Source: Endocalyx cinctus (Eukaryota; Ascomycota; Sordariomycetes; Amphisphaeriales; Apiosporaceae). From it: 64,000 nucleotides of DNA. A model generated the notes under the pieces. It did no database searches. It saw only the letters and a program-made list of their open reading frames with translations, and was not told the DNA's origin. Where the stretch lies: the NCBI GenBank assembly GCA_001600455.1, contig BCKC01000006.1:868001-932000 (forward strand), given 5' to 3'. Positions within the stretch are counted from its first letter, which is position 1, and each line of letters starts with the position of its first letter. This document shows, piece after piece, positions 21,421 through 33,200 of this stretch. The translations under genes and the position numbers were made by a program.

Positions 21421-23621
21421 TTAAGTTGACTTGCGGCACAGGCGACTATTCTGCGCAGGCAAGTTTCCGAGGATCATGTCCTCGAGTTCCCAGTTCTCGG
21501 AACCAACAGCGTTGGACGCCCAGAAGACATCATAAGGGTCGTACTTCTTCTTGAGGGCGTATAAGCGCGCGTACTTGTCTCCCCAGAAGGACTGAGCGAA
21601 ATCGGGTTCGATGTAATCGCTCTCGAGAGGGTAGGCGCCCGAATCCGGGGCCGCGGCGCGGAACTTGGCGCCCCAGTCGAAGGTGACGAGGTTGCTCTGG
21701 TGCTCCTTCACCTCGTCGGAAAGCTCGGCCGTCCACCCGCCGTTCCAGATCCCGTGAAGCACGGCCGATCGCCAGGCCGTGTTCATGGCGTTGTCCGGGT
21801 AGCCCTGGGTCGGGTTCGCGACTAGGTTAACACCGCTGACGGCGGCGCCTCCCTCGACGGCGTACTTGAAGGCCTCGAAGGTGGTGTTGAAAAGATCGGG
21901 ATCCTCCCAGTTCTTGCGCGGGAAGAGCCGGCTGCCCTGCCTGTAGGTGAAGGAACCCCACGAATCACTAGCGACTTCGTTCTCCCACGCATCGTAGTAG
22001 GTCGCATAGTCGGTGTAGTTGGCCTGTAAGTTGACGCCCAGGGCCTGGACCTTCTCCCAGAAAGGCGCGGTCAATTCCTTCATATCGTCCACGGTCTTGA
22101 ATGGTCCCCACCAAGGGCCGACGTGGAAGGAAAGGGCACCACTCGTCGAGCGAATGGTGAAGCTCGCGCGAGTACCGGCGTCCGCGTTAGTGGGGAAATC
22201 TTCAAACAATGCCTTCACAACCCCCCAGAATTGGTCACTTGTGTAGTTATACGCAGCTTGCGACAGGGTAAAGCTCATGACGGTGACGGGCATCAAGGGA
22301 TACACCTTGACAGTTATGGATGTCACGACACCAAACGTCGAGCCACCTCCTCCGCAGAGCGCCCAGAATAGGTCGGGGTAGGAGGTTGGGCTGGCGGTGA
22401 CGAAGCGGCCATCGGCGGTGACCACCTGCATCTCGAGGACCTGGTCCACGGCTAATCCATAAAGCGGCGTCAAGGGAGAATGACCGCCTCCAAGTATGAG
22501 GCCCGCGGCACCGACAGTCTTGGATAATTGTTAGCGACTATTATATATGGCATTGTACAGAGGGTAAATAGGCCGTACCTTTGACGTTCCGGCGACAACG
22601 GCCACGTTCTTTTCTCTACCGGCAGCATGTAATTCCTTGATTTGCACTCCGGCGCCTATTTTGAAAGCGGGTCCGGAGTAATTACCCTGTCGGTAGTTCT
22701 CAAGGAAGCTCACGTCCTTCATGTGATGAGTCCAGATGGAGATAGAACCGCCTCCAGTTGACCTACCACCCAAGTCATGGCCCGTGTTCTTAATGACCAA
22801 ACGTAGATTAAGATTTCGAGCCACATTGACGGCTAGCTGGATCTGGGCAACGGTCGACACGTTCAGTGACAAGGTGGGGAATCCTCCCAACGTACAATTC
22901 GTGAGAAGGGGGTCAACGGATTGTGGTAAACAGGTCGCTCCTTGCATAAGGAGCGAAGTGACAGATGTTGGGTCATCAGTGCTAATAGATATCTGCATTA
23001 GTACGGGCATGTCAAAGGCTCACTCGTCTTCGCGAAGGTACTTACTGCATAACCAGATCTGTCGACCAGTTTGAAGTGATATCTTCACATTTGGCAGTAT
23101 CTTCGTTGCCGAAGTCGTCGAAGCAAGGCGAAGCTAATGGGACTGTCGGGATCATGTTATCCCCGAGCAAGAGCTCAAGAACTCGGTGAGGGATCTGGTT
23201 TGTGCCGTCGAGATATATCTTGCAGTTGCCAGAAACCGATCTCTTGGTTGAGGTGTCGGCGAATCCGAAAGCATCGATGTCCGAGAGTTGTAGTGTAGTC
23301 AAGTTGGCCAAGACTTCGTCGGTTAATTGAAGGGTCTCTCCAGGAAAGAGAGGAAATGTTGAGGTAAGCGATCTCATGCTGTTGCCTCTGGTGGCAACGA
23401 AAGCAGAAGCGGGTGCGATATTCGATTCGTCGGCAGCTATTATCGTCACAGTACCCAATTAGCACCATCTAGAAACGGTATTACTTGAAAATTCGGCTTC
23501 CTGCGCTGGTTCATATTAACTTACCTACTGTCCTGCCATTTACGACAATGGTCTGAGCAGCGCCAAAGGCGGCGAGTGCCAGATGAACGGCCACGGCGGG
23601 CCATCGAGCGCCAACGACCAT
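21421..23621 (-). CDS. Secreted FAD-linked oxidase (isoamyl alcohol oxidase-like)
   Basis: Four exons, complement of 23621-23525, 23436-23046, 22981-22579 and 22518-21421, give 662 aa. Introns are 88, 64 and 60 nt. The first exon is a 32-codon signal peptide exon (AVAVHLALAAFGAAQ). The PCMH-type FAD domain shows NTGHDLGGRSTGGGSISIW with the flavinylation-type His (about 231), VVAGTSKTVGAAGLILGGGHS, PLYGLAVDQVLEMQVVTADG and YPDLFWALCGGGGSTFGVVT. The C-terminal BBE domain ends with FAQSFWGDKYARLYALKKKY, DPYDVFWA. Fungal relatives oxidise small alcohols or act as tailoring oxidases; the substrate here is unknown. It is only distantly similar to the oxidase at 9.9-11.7 kb, so this is not a recent duplication. 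Confidence 0.92.
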
Positions 23622-25270
23622 GATGAGAAACTGTGAGCGGTTAAGTGGCCTAATGGAGAAAACTCAGGAAGGTCGGCAGGCCAGTCTCGGTGCTGGTAAA
23701 TTACTGGATAATTACTGGAAATTGAAGTGTAACCAAAAGATAAGGCTTCCCATGTTTTCATTATATATTCACAGCTTCTGATGAAAGACGGTAGATTATC
23801 TTTAGAAACTAATTAGGACTTGGCCAAACTAAAGACAGTGTTATCTCACCGTGGTACGACATAGTAATAATTTGTGGCAACCTTTTTATGTATTATTGAC
23901 ATAATGAGACGATGTAAAGTTCCAAATTTGGAAAACATATATACGTAGGATCCATATCAAGACTCAAGCGAGGTCCAAACAAGAGTAAAGGGGGATCTTG
24001 TCTAGAAGGGTGTTGGAACCTTTCGATATAATCTTTCTGGTTAGTAACCGACGCTAATAGCTACCAAGAGATTATACGTTATTCAATCGGACGAGAAATT
24101 TGAAATGATGATTGATGCAGCCAAGAGTGAGGCTCAAAGAAGGGCTTTTTAAGCTTTGAAGCTGCGAAGGCTCCCCAGACTCCCCTGCAGCAGTTCGCGC
24201 TGGTGTATCATGACTCCACTAATGAGTGACAGGTACCGGACCTTAATACAGGAGATTAGAAATACGCAGGGAGAAACAAAGACAGAAAAAGAAATAATCA
24301 ATGAAAATCCGGGGTACACCTTATGATGTATCTTAAAATATATGAAATAATTCAAATAGAGAACGCACATTACTACACATATGTACGTGTAAGTTGTTCG
24401 TAATACTGGGCTAGGTTAGATCTAATTTGGTAGTAGATGTACGGCGCCAAGCCAAAGTTGGCTGCTTATCCCAAGAGCCCCATTTAGTATATTGTGCCAC
24501 AGCTTCGGGCGCGTCAACCGACGATATTTATTATTAGCAACTACCGCTACTCAGCGTCTTTTCTTAGTAACTAAGCTGATCTATACTTAATACTTAAGCT
24601 GCTAAATGGCTAGGGCTATCAGGTTCAGCTACTTAGCTATTAAATTACACGTAAGCAAAGACGAACGACCGAAAGATGAAATAAGTTGCTCTTCTCAAGA
24701 GGAACTTTCTCTCAAAAAATCAAATTGATATTTTTAGGAAAAAATCGGGCGTAGTTGAGAAATAAAATAGATAGATATTAAAAAAAAAAAAAAAAAAAAA
24801 AGTGTGATAGAGAATTTTGAATACGTGTAGTCATTAAAAGGAAATCGCAGGCAGGTAAATACGGAATATATTCAACTCTTTTTTGAATTTTGGAAGACTA
24901 TCTCTTTCCACCCGTCCCTTTTTTATGTCTCTTCTAAAAGATGGGATAAACCTGAATATTCGTTGTCTATTATGTTTGTGTTTAACTATTTACTTGCTGA
25001 TGTAGTGTGAGTAATCTACCGTGTAGAGTCAAGGGGCAGTTTATACACAATTCTTTGTTACCCTCTATTTAAAACCTCTATAATTGAAAAGAAGGGAAAA
25101 ATGAAAATAAAATAAGGAGCCGTAGGTCAATCAAATATCCTGCGAAATGACCACACCGCACACTACTGCGTACAATATCGCGTTGCGTACAGGGATGTTT
25201 GCTAATCTCGTTGGTACCCATTTCATCGCCCTTCTAATTTATGTTTTTCTCGTACTGTCGATCTTTTTTT
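23622..25270. other. Intergenic, AT-rich with poly-A tract
   Basis: An A-run of about 22 nt sits at 24780-24801. No gene is seen. A 65-codon frame at 25147-25344 overlaps the MTAP 3' end and looks like chance. Confidence 0.6.
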
Positions 25271-26491
25271 TCACTTCTGTAAAAACCCGGGGAAAAGGTA
25301 ACGGACTTTTTCGAGGGCTTCGGGGTTACGACCCTCAGGTTTAGTACAAAACATGACGGCGCCAAGACTGGCACCCTCCCAGTGTTTGGCAGCCACTACG
25401 TCGGCGTTCTCCTGCTTACAAAGCTCGTCGAGGACAGCGCCAATCAGCCGTCGGGCGTTCTGGCTGTTACTCTGCATGTAGTGCATTACCATCGACACAT
25501 CCACGTCCTCGGTCGTGTGCCAGCAGTCGTAGTCGGTCGCCATGCAGATGACCTGGAAGGCCATCTCGGCCTCTCGCGCCAGCTTCGCTTCCGGTAAAAG
25601 CGACATGCTGATCACGGAACCACCCCAGGCTCGGTACAGGTTCGACTCGGCCCGCGTCGAGAATTGAGGACCCTCTGATTTTTTTTTAAAAAAAAAAAAA
25701 ATTAGCAACGCGCCATTCTAGAACAGCGGTGGGAGAATCCTCGGGGAGGAGACTTGGGTTGCTGTTTTTTTTTTTTTTTGTTCTTTCTTCTCTCTCCTCC
25801 TTTCTTTCTTTTTTATTTCTTTATTTTCACTAACCTATACAAATAGCGGTACCGCTCTCGTGCAATACGACTCCCTCGCCCTCCATGCTCTGAGCGCACT
25901 TCTTGACCACCTGCGCGACCTTAGCGTCGTAAGGATCGCCGAAGGGAACGTGTCCGACGAGACCTCCCTCGAAGAAGGTGAAGGGGCGGTTTCCTTTGGT
26001 GCGGTCGATGACCTGGTCCGGGACGACGAAGTCCATGGGCTTGATGTGCTCCTGCAGGGAGCCGACGGCGGAGAAGCTCACGACGCAGCGGACGCCGATG
26101 TGACGCAGGGCGGCGATGTTGGCGCGCGCGGGGATCTCGTGGGGCGCGTGCTCGTGGTGGACGCCGTGGCGGGCTAGGAAGGCGACGGGGATGCCGCCGT
26201 GCTCGAGGATCAGGATGGGCGCCGAAGGGTAGCCCCAAGGGGTTAGCGGGTTGACGCGCGCGATGGGCGTGTATCCATCGATCTTGTAGAGGCCGGTGCC
26301 ACCTATAACAGCGACGTGGACCGGGCCTAACCTCGAGATTTTGAGCAAGTCAATTATTCAAATCTTTGAAACTTGGTTGCATGGTTTCCATCAAAAATTG
26401 ACGAATTCGTGAATGTAGATAAGGAATAAAACGCCGATCCATTGTGATACATTGACTTACGATCAAAAGTGTCGGGAAGGTTGTCAGCCAT
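25271..26491 (-). CDS. MEU1: S-methyl-5'-thioadenosine phosphorylase (MTAP)
   Basis: Three exons, complement of 26491-26461, 26326-25835 and 25674-25271, give 308 aa, the usual length. The enzyme phosphorolyses methylthioadenosine, a by-product of polyamine synthesis, to adenine and methylthioribose-1-phosphate, feeding methionine salvage. Seen: VAVIGGTGLY (phosphate-binding loop), FLARHGVHHEHAPHEIPARA, SFSAVGSLQEHIKP, DQVIDRT, then after intron 2 the substrate block EGPQFSTRAES, SMSLLPEAKLAREAEM and MATDYDCWH. Exon 1 codes only 10 residues. Intron 2 (160 nt) contains long poly-T, poly-A and CT-rich runs next to the acceptor. A spermidine-synthase-domain protein, whose reaction would make the substrate, lies 23 kb away. 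Confidence 0.96.
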
Positions 26492-27237
26492 CTTTGCTTC
26501 GGTTCAACAAATTGCAAAATAAGTAAATCTCTAACAGGCAATGTTTTTTTTTTTTCTTTTTTTCTTCTTGTTTATAGATATATATATATATCTTTTAAAA
26601 TAAATATGAGAAGTAATGGTAGTGAAGATAAAAATTTGGCTTGATCTCCAATGGATCTACCCCTCCCCCTCCATTTCTTCCTTTTAAAAAATTGAATCGC
26701 GCAATCGCGTTTATCTGTACCCAATCCAATTAGTTCATAAATCATACCGTCTATATCGACCACGTGCATTAATTGGTTGCCACCTGCAGCCAGACTATCT
26801 GGCTGTTTGGATAAAATATCTCCATAGGTTCTAACCTTGGAAATACTAGGTTAGGTAAGTACTTAAGTATTTATGTACCTAGGTAGGTCCTAGGGAAATA
26901 CTTTGGCGTTATGACGTAAAGTTTCTAACCTACATACACAATGGATCTCATGGTTTTATGAATGTCTAATATTAGTACTCCGTACACTAATCTGATAACT
27001 TGATAACTGATAACTGATTACGGAAGTCCAGAGGTGACACTGGGAAAAAAATTAAAATGTTCTCCAGTTTTCAGCCTATAAGCACCCAGGCACCCTTGAG
27101 CTGCCTGAGGTAAGGTAGAAAAGGGATTAATGATGATGACCAAATAATAATTATTTATTTGATGGGATATGTGATATGTGGTATGTAAGTGGTATGGAGG
27201 ATGACTAGCTAATTCCGATTTTTTCAAGGTTTTATAG
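26492..27237. other. Intergenic; contains TACCTAGGTA and TACTCCGTA motifs
   Basis: No gene. It contains the palindrome TACCTAGGTA (26876-26885) and TACTCCGTA (26976-26984), both recurrent in this window. Confidence 0.5.
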
Positions 27238-28027
27238 TTATTCGTCCCGCACAGTACGCCTTCCTCGTAGGAGTATTTTAGCGGACGGCGTGCCATCAAT
27301 GCCGCCATGAATGTAACCTAGTGAAGACATTTCCCAGGTTTCCACGCCTCGATCCACGACCTTTACCATGGATACTTCTTGGTTCTCGTCTACAGCATCC
27401 ACCACAGGCGGAGGCATGACCAGGCCGCTTAGCAATCCGCGGGATCGTCTTTCTTTTTGTGCCAGGGGCTATGGCTCTCAAAAGTTAGGACTTTACACGG
27501 GCAGAGCTGTCTATGAGCTGAGCGGCGCTTAGGGTCATCTGTGTTTCACGTAAATATTAGCAAGTAACCTTTCCTGGGAATTTCTGGCGACGCACCGCAA
27601 TCTCCGAAGCAAGTCTCTAATTATGGGTAATCAATTAGCAGCTGGAAAATAATTATGGATGATATAAAGGGCTAAAACGTCTATGGCGCTTACGTTTTTT
27701 TTTTCTTCTACATCTTCTATAACACGGAATTTTAGTAATTTAAACTCATCTGAATAAAAGTTTATAGCTTACCGCAATGAAAGAAGTTTTTTCGTCGTCG
27801 ACGGCCTAACTTTCGGTTAACATCGTAAATTTTAATAATATCCCGACATAGTATACTTACAAGGTAAGCCTTCTCCTTGCCCTAGGAATTTTAAATAAAC
27901 GTTAATAACAGCTATTTACGACTGAGCGGCAAATTTCTAACTTACATCGATGGCGGCCTGGATGGCCTTTATTGTGTAAGAATGACTGAAAATATTCTGG
28001 TATCAAATGACTTACTTCCGCCGACAT
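27238..28027 (-). CDS. Candidate micro-exon gene, small protein of unknown function
   Basis: Minus-strand exons at 28027-28016, 27966-27946, 27881-27861, 27805-27773 and 27616-27596 (12, 21, 21, 33 and 21 nt) are each bounded by strong sites: donors GTAAGT three times, GTAAGC and GTGCGT; acceptors TAG or AAG with nearby branch points. All introns are phase 0, and the joined reading gives MSAE-AIQAAID-GKEKAYL-AVDDEKTSFIA-RLASEIA, a helical, charged peptide. It continues either into 27538-27485 (ending SSARVKS, 53 aa in total) or, by skipping that exon, into 27468-27238 (PLAQKERRSRG through TVRDE). A further intron (28085-28031) lies in the 5' leader. No family is recognised. The alternative phase-1 reading from ATG at 28126 is also open but looks less protein-like. 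Confidence 0.45.
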
Positions 28028-28305
28028 TGTCTATTATAAATTGTCAGTTTCTACTATCTAGACAGCTGAATTGGTGACATCTTACCTTCCCCTTGGGGGC
28101 GGGACGCTGAGACGTGTGACGGCATGGGTGCAGCGACCTGTCAGTTAATAGGTTAGTTAAGTTCACGATAGATTGGGTAAGGGGTACTGAGAAGGTAATG
28201 AGATAATGAGTGGAACTATAAAGGGTGACTAAAACTGTTGAGTGAAGAGCTGAGTGAGAACTCGTTAGAGCTCGCTGAGTAGAAAAGTAGTGATAAAATT
28301 TGAGC

Positions 28306-28324
28306 ACACCCCCAAAGGGGGTGT
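28306..28324. repeat. Perfect 8-bp inverted repeat with 3-nt loop
   Basis: ACACCCCC-AAA-GGGGGTGT. It lies 15-33 nt downstream of the putative TATA box, in the leader of the candidate micro-exon gene. It could be a dyad protein-binding site or an RNA hairpin in the 5' leader. Confidence 0.7.
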
Positions 28325-28338
28325 TCAGTGGGTTCTCC

Positions 28339-28345
28339 TTATATA
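28339..28345 (-). promoter_or_regulatory. Putative TATA box of the micro-exon gene
   Basis: CTATATAAGG reads on the minus strand about 310 nt upstream of the proposed start codon. It is followed by a C/T-rich leader and the inverted repeat at 28306-28324, an arrangement typical of well-expressed filamentous fungal genes. Confidence 0.45.
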
Positions 28346-28399
28346 GATTTTGAGAGCTCGTTAGGTGGCTGGGTACGTACATTCCCACTGAGTCAGTGG

Positions 28400-30254
28400 C
28401 ACTGACTTACTTGTTTACTTTCTCAATCTTATTATTGGAAGGAATATATTAATTGTGTTTTGAATGATATGCTGTCATGTTAAGACGGAGGATACTATTA
28501 CATTTACATCATGATTAATGATTAAGAAGATGTTTAATATGAGACGTAGGTAGGTATGTAATACGTACAACAGGCATGGCCTTTTTCATATAATTAACGA
28601 CAATACATTAGTATTCGGTAATGAGACTGTAATGGCCAAACTTTCAGACTACCATTAGGATAGTAAGATAGTTGACATTCTGGGTATGGCAGAGCCTGTT
28701 GTAACGTTTTGGTATTTTTGAATACCCAGGATAGGAGAGATATTGATATACACTTTGATCACTCACAGATGCGGGATATTGGTTGGATAATTAGATGGTA
28801 TGAGATTTATTCTAAGAGGACAACTTTGAGGGCTCAGAGGTTTGAGAAATATATTATTATGAACTTGGATAGAATTTCTCTCTTTTGAAAAATAAAGAAT
28901 AAAAAAAATAAAATAAAAACGAGAATCAAAATAAAAGCCATACTCAGGAAAATTGATTAAACTTTGGTTCACATGAGCATCCTTCCCTACCTGTATGTAG
29001 TTTATAATTTGCGTATTAGAATGGAAACAACTCAATACGTCAACGATAATTATTTCTAACCTTGGAAGGCTTGATTAATCATATCATTTCTGGTATGAGC
29101 AAATTCATAATTCTGTGAGGTTTGGTAATAACCTTGGAAAGAAAGAAAGAAACAAAGAACTGTGAAGAATGTTGGAAACATCTAGTAATACTTGAATAAT
29201 CGAGTATGGATTCGCAGCTTTCGTCACTTTATACGGCTAAGAGACTGGAGCTCTTATTGGAAACAAATATGATAGCATTCACACATAAACACAAGCGCGA
29301 TACAATTCCAATCCCCGTAAGAGATGAAATATATATAGATCTAACTCGGCGTATAGTAACTAATAGACAAGCTGGTTAAAGGCTGTAGGATTGGGAGGCT
29401 ATGTCGGAGTGCCAGGACTAATTGGATTACGATAACGTTTTTCACCTACTTGTAACTCTATTATTATGTCTGGTATTTCCGCATATATATTACTTACGCC
29501 ATTAAGAAACACTCAATAGAACGACCATGGTAATGTAAGTAAATATTGGTATATAACAGATTTCTCTCTACTGTTCATTATTAGTACATACTGCATGAAT
29601 AGGGGCATAATATATCTAGGCCCAATTCTGGACCAAGGCCTAACGCACCCTTACATCAGAACTCCCGGAAACGACGATCCCTCCAGAAATAATCAAATTT
29701 TAGTAATTGGATGCGAAGACGGATTTAAATAAAAAAAAAANAAAAAAAAAAAAAAAAGGAGAGAGAAAGGATTTCGCCAATATCTTGTCCTACAGCAAGC
29801 AACGAGCTAACACATCCTCTCCGACTCTGATATCATGTTTCCTGGTAAAAGAAACTAAGCTGACCTTACTGATCTATCTATGGAAGTTTGGCGATTTTCA
29901 GTCGTGCTGCTAAGCTAGACTTTATTCGGTCATCTCGGCCCGTATGTGCCTATTTTATCGTGTGTAATACGGGAAGGGGTCTTAAGCTGAGGGTGGCGGG
30001 GCCTCATCTAGGGGTTTCTGGTAATTAGAATAAGTAAACTAATATATATACAGTAATGAATAAGAATTCAATCTTCTGTATAAATTAAGTTTCAGGGATT
30101 TTTGGTGCATGAGGGTATTATGAGTGAAATCTTTTTTTTTTTTTATTAAAAAAAGTGATCTGCTACTAGTCTCCATCAATCTACAACTATTGAGACTAGA
30201 TCTCCCTGTCCTACTGGTAAGACTATGAGGAAGAGAGTTTGGCTTCTACTATAT
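28400..30254. other. 1.85 kb AT-rich intergenic region with poly-A/N tract
   Basis: No gene is seen. It includes the A-run 29731-29757 interrupted by an ambiguous base at 29741. Confidence 0.6.
29731..29757 (+). repeat. Poly-A tract containing the only ambiguous base (N at 29741)
   Basis: A homopolymer of about 27 nt with one N, which indicates uncertain run length in the assembly. Confidence 0.9.
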
Positions 30255-33200
30255 TTACATCAACATATACAGGGCTCTGACGCCTTTTTCGGCCGCCGCT
30301 ATATGCCAGGGTCGAACATCTGTCTCCCTATCCACCATCCCCCGTGCACGAGCCAGCGTTCCCAACCCTCGATAATATATGAGCATTTCCCGTAAAAGTG
30401 TTTCGTAAGCTCTGGGATTTCCATCGCTATGTAAGATATTGACCTCTAAAGTGACCGGAGGGTCGTCCGCTCGGGTTCCACCACGTTTGACGAGATATCC
30501 GCTAGCGAGAGCTGGGTTGAGCTCTGTTAACGAGCTCGAGTTATTCAATCTGTGTGATAGCACTACGCCCCAGGTCTGGTCCGTCAGGTCTGTCAGTGTC
30601 GCGTCCGCGTCTGAATCTGTTCCGGCGTTGTCACCAGGTGTTGGTGCGCTTGTTATCGCATTCTCCCGCATCGGCGTCGATGGATTGCCGCTCTGCTCGG
30701 GGGAGAGCACCGAAGCTTGCGGTGTTGTCGCGGGCGTGGTGTAGAAAGTAGAAAGCGCACTGTTCGCTACCTTGACTGCTGGCGGTAGGAGTTGTACGGA
30801 CGGGTCCGTGTCAACTCCGATGAGCGTTAGGGTAATATTTGCTTTCGTTTCTGTCTGGGCTAAACTAGCCCATGTTTCAATCTCGTGCGGTTCCATCACA
30901 CCGCATTTTGCTATAATCACTCTCCAATGTATTTTGCAGCTCGAGATTAAATCACGGGTAGTCAACCAAATTTCGTGCGCTACATCCCCTATCGGAGTGG
31001 AAATAGATTTGCCCTTCCTCCCAAGGCAGTAGGAGGCAGTCATCTGCTGGCTGCCTCTGTTATCCGTCCACGCCGCTGTGATCCACCGCTCGTCGATACT
31101 CTGTGCGTAGGCAATATGAAGGCAAGTATTCTCGTGAAGCAGCGATGTTGATGGAGTTGGCGATAACTTGAAGTCAATCATTCGAGGCGGCGGCTGCTCA
31201 AGAACTATAGCCGGCGATGGCATTGTACCGCTAAACCGAGTGCACCTATCATAAATCTCCAGAGCAAGTTTGGCAAACTCGAGGGGCGACGGCATAGCAA
31301 CCGAATTGGCGGAGGATACGAAGTCTTGTGGAATGAGTTGTAGCGCGAGATCGTTAACCACACGTAATCCCTTATTTACTAGTAGTCTCTTATAACCCTC
31401 GAAAATTTCGTTGAACGCCGCGCAACACTCCACTATCGAGCCAGGAGCATCGGGGCAGTAGACGAAGAATACCACAAAGTTCTTTTGCTCTATAGTAGCA
31501 GAGGCTAGCGCCTTGCAAATTTTAGAAGCGCAATTCTGTAATGACGGTCCTAGAAATGACTGTTTTCCTAGGGAAATCAAATCGTTATCAACATCAAAAG
31601 AGAAGAGACCATTTTCCGTAGCAGCTGAGGGTGGTAATCGGTTGAAAGTGCCGAGCTTCAATGATTCGTAGAGGCTTCTAAGCCTGTCGGTGAAGACCAG
31701 CATGTCATCAGCGAGGCCTTCGTGATCCGGAAAGAGGCAAAGAGCACTAATGTCTTTGCTGCCAGGTGACGGGCTAAGGCCCAAGCTTTCCCAAAAAGAT
31801 ACAGCTGAGGGAAGAACGGAAAGTTTCGATTCGTACCGTCGCATTTCAAAACGAGGAGAAGGTATTTGAAATAGATTGCTTGGTCTCATTTGATCAGCTC
31901 CGGGTGGCCTTGGTTGCATCCTGGTCGGCTGGCCAATTAGAGGTATATCTTGAACTTCTATGAATGGCCGAAAGCGATTTTCTTCAGTGTTTCCAAGATA
32001 CTGAGAAACTACTGACTTGAGTTCTATGATGGAATTCCGGGCAATGACGCACAGTTTACGTCGTTGATCTGCCTTGGAATGCAACGAGAGTTTTGACAAT
32101 ACACTTAGGGGCAGGCTGGTGCTCGAGAACTGGTCCGTTAAGATCTGCGCCGCCATAATCAGTTGGTCGTCAGATAGGGAATATTGGACCCAAGGGGGTT
32201 CTGGATCCGCGAAGTATCTCGTCAGTGGAAGTTCTGCATCTAATTTAGAACCGCTTGGCAGGTCGAGAAGCAAGGGGAGAGATGTCCCTTCTAATGATTC
32301 CAGCTCTCGAGATGACGCTGCAAGAGAATCACCGTCGTCATCCACCCGTCTTCTCCGTAGGCTGACAGACTTCACGGGCGATAAAGGCTCATCACTTTCG
32401 GAGCTGGAACAATCCTGATCGGAAATTAGGCTGGCATCGTCGCTATCCGAGTGGAGTTCTTCCATTTGCTGCGGGCTTGGCCCATTCGGCGATCCATTAG
32501 GCATACCGGAATTACGAAGAAAAAATTCGCCAACCATTGTCGGAAGTTCCTTAAGGCCTTTCGGGCCCTTTCCACGTCGTTTGAGATAATCTGTTGTTGG
32601 TGGGCCGTTGAAATTACGAGGTTGGGAAGCCTTTAAAAGATCGTCAGAATAGCCAAACCGACCGCTTCCTTCATATTTGCTATTGACGCTTGATAGGCCT
32701 GGTCCAAAATCCACTCTATCAAAGACGCTACTCTGCTGACCGGTATAAACAAGTGAGTTGCATCGAACCGCCTTATTATTATCGAGGGATGCGCGTATCC
32801 TCTTGTAGACCGTATCGGGATTGAAAGGACTTGCTGGGCGTTTAAAACCCGAGGCATCGGCTTTATTTGAGTCCAGTCCCGCCCGCCGTCGTACTTCATC
32901 ACCAAGAGAGCTCCGTGCATGCCGTAACTCTGGTTTTGTAAACACTGGCGATTTAGAGGGTACAGGTAGCGGGGGGGCAGGAATTTCAGTCTTTATGGGT
33001 TGTTCCTGATGCAGTGTAGTGCTGGGGTCCTGACTTGGATTAGCAGGTGCGGGTGTAATACTGGATAAATCAAGAGAGCCTAGATCCATGTCGTCGGGCT
33101 GCTCGTCAAAAAAGTTGAAATCTGCTTCGGTTATATCATTGTCGCCGAACATATCGGGACCAAGTTCGCCGAAAAGATTTTCGGGCTCGAATGACGAGGT

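Noticed and set aside
25147..25344. 65-codon hydrophobic frame overlapping the MTAP 3' end
   Set aside because: Antisense to coding sequence over part of its length; hydrophobicity comes from a T-rich 3' flank.
27469..27496. 28-nt intron (GTAAAG...CATAG with an ideal CTAAC) joining the last two micro-exon segments
   Set aside because: Frame works, but 28 nt is well below the usual minimum fungal intron size; exon skipping explains the link better.
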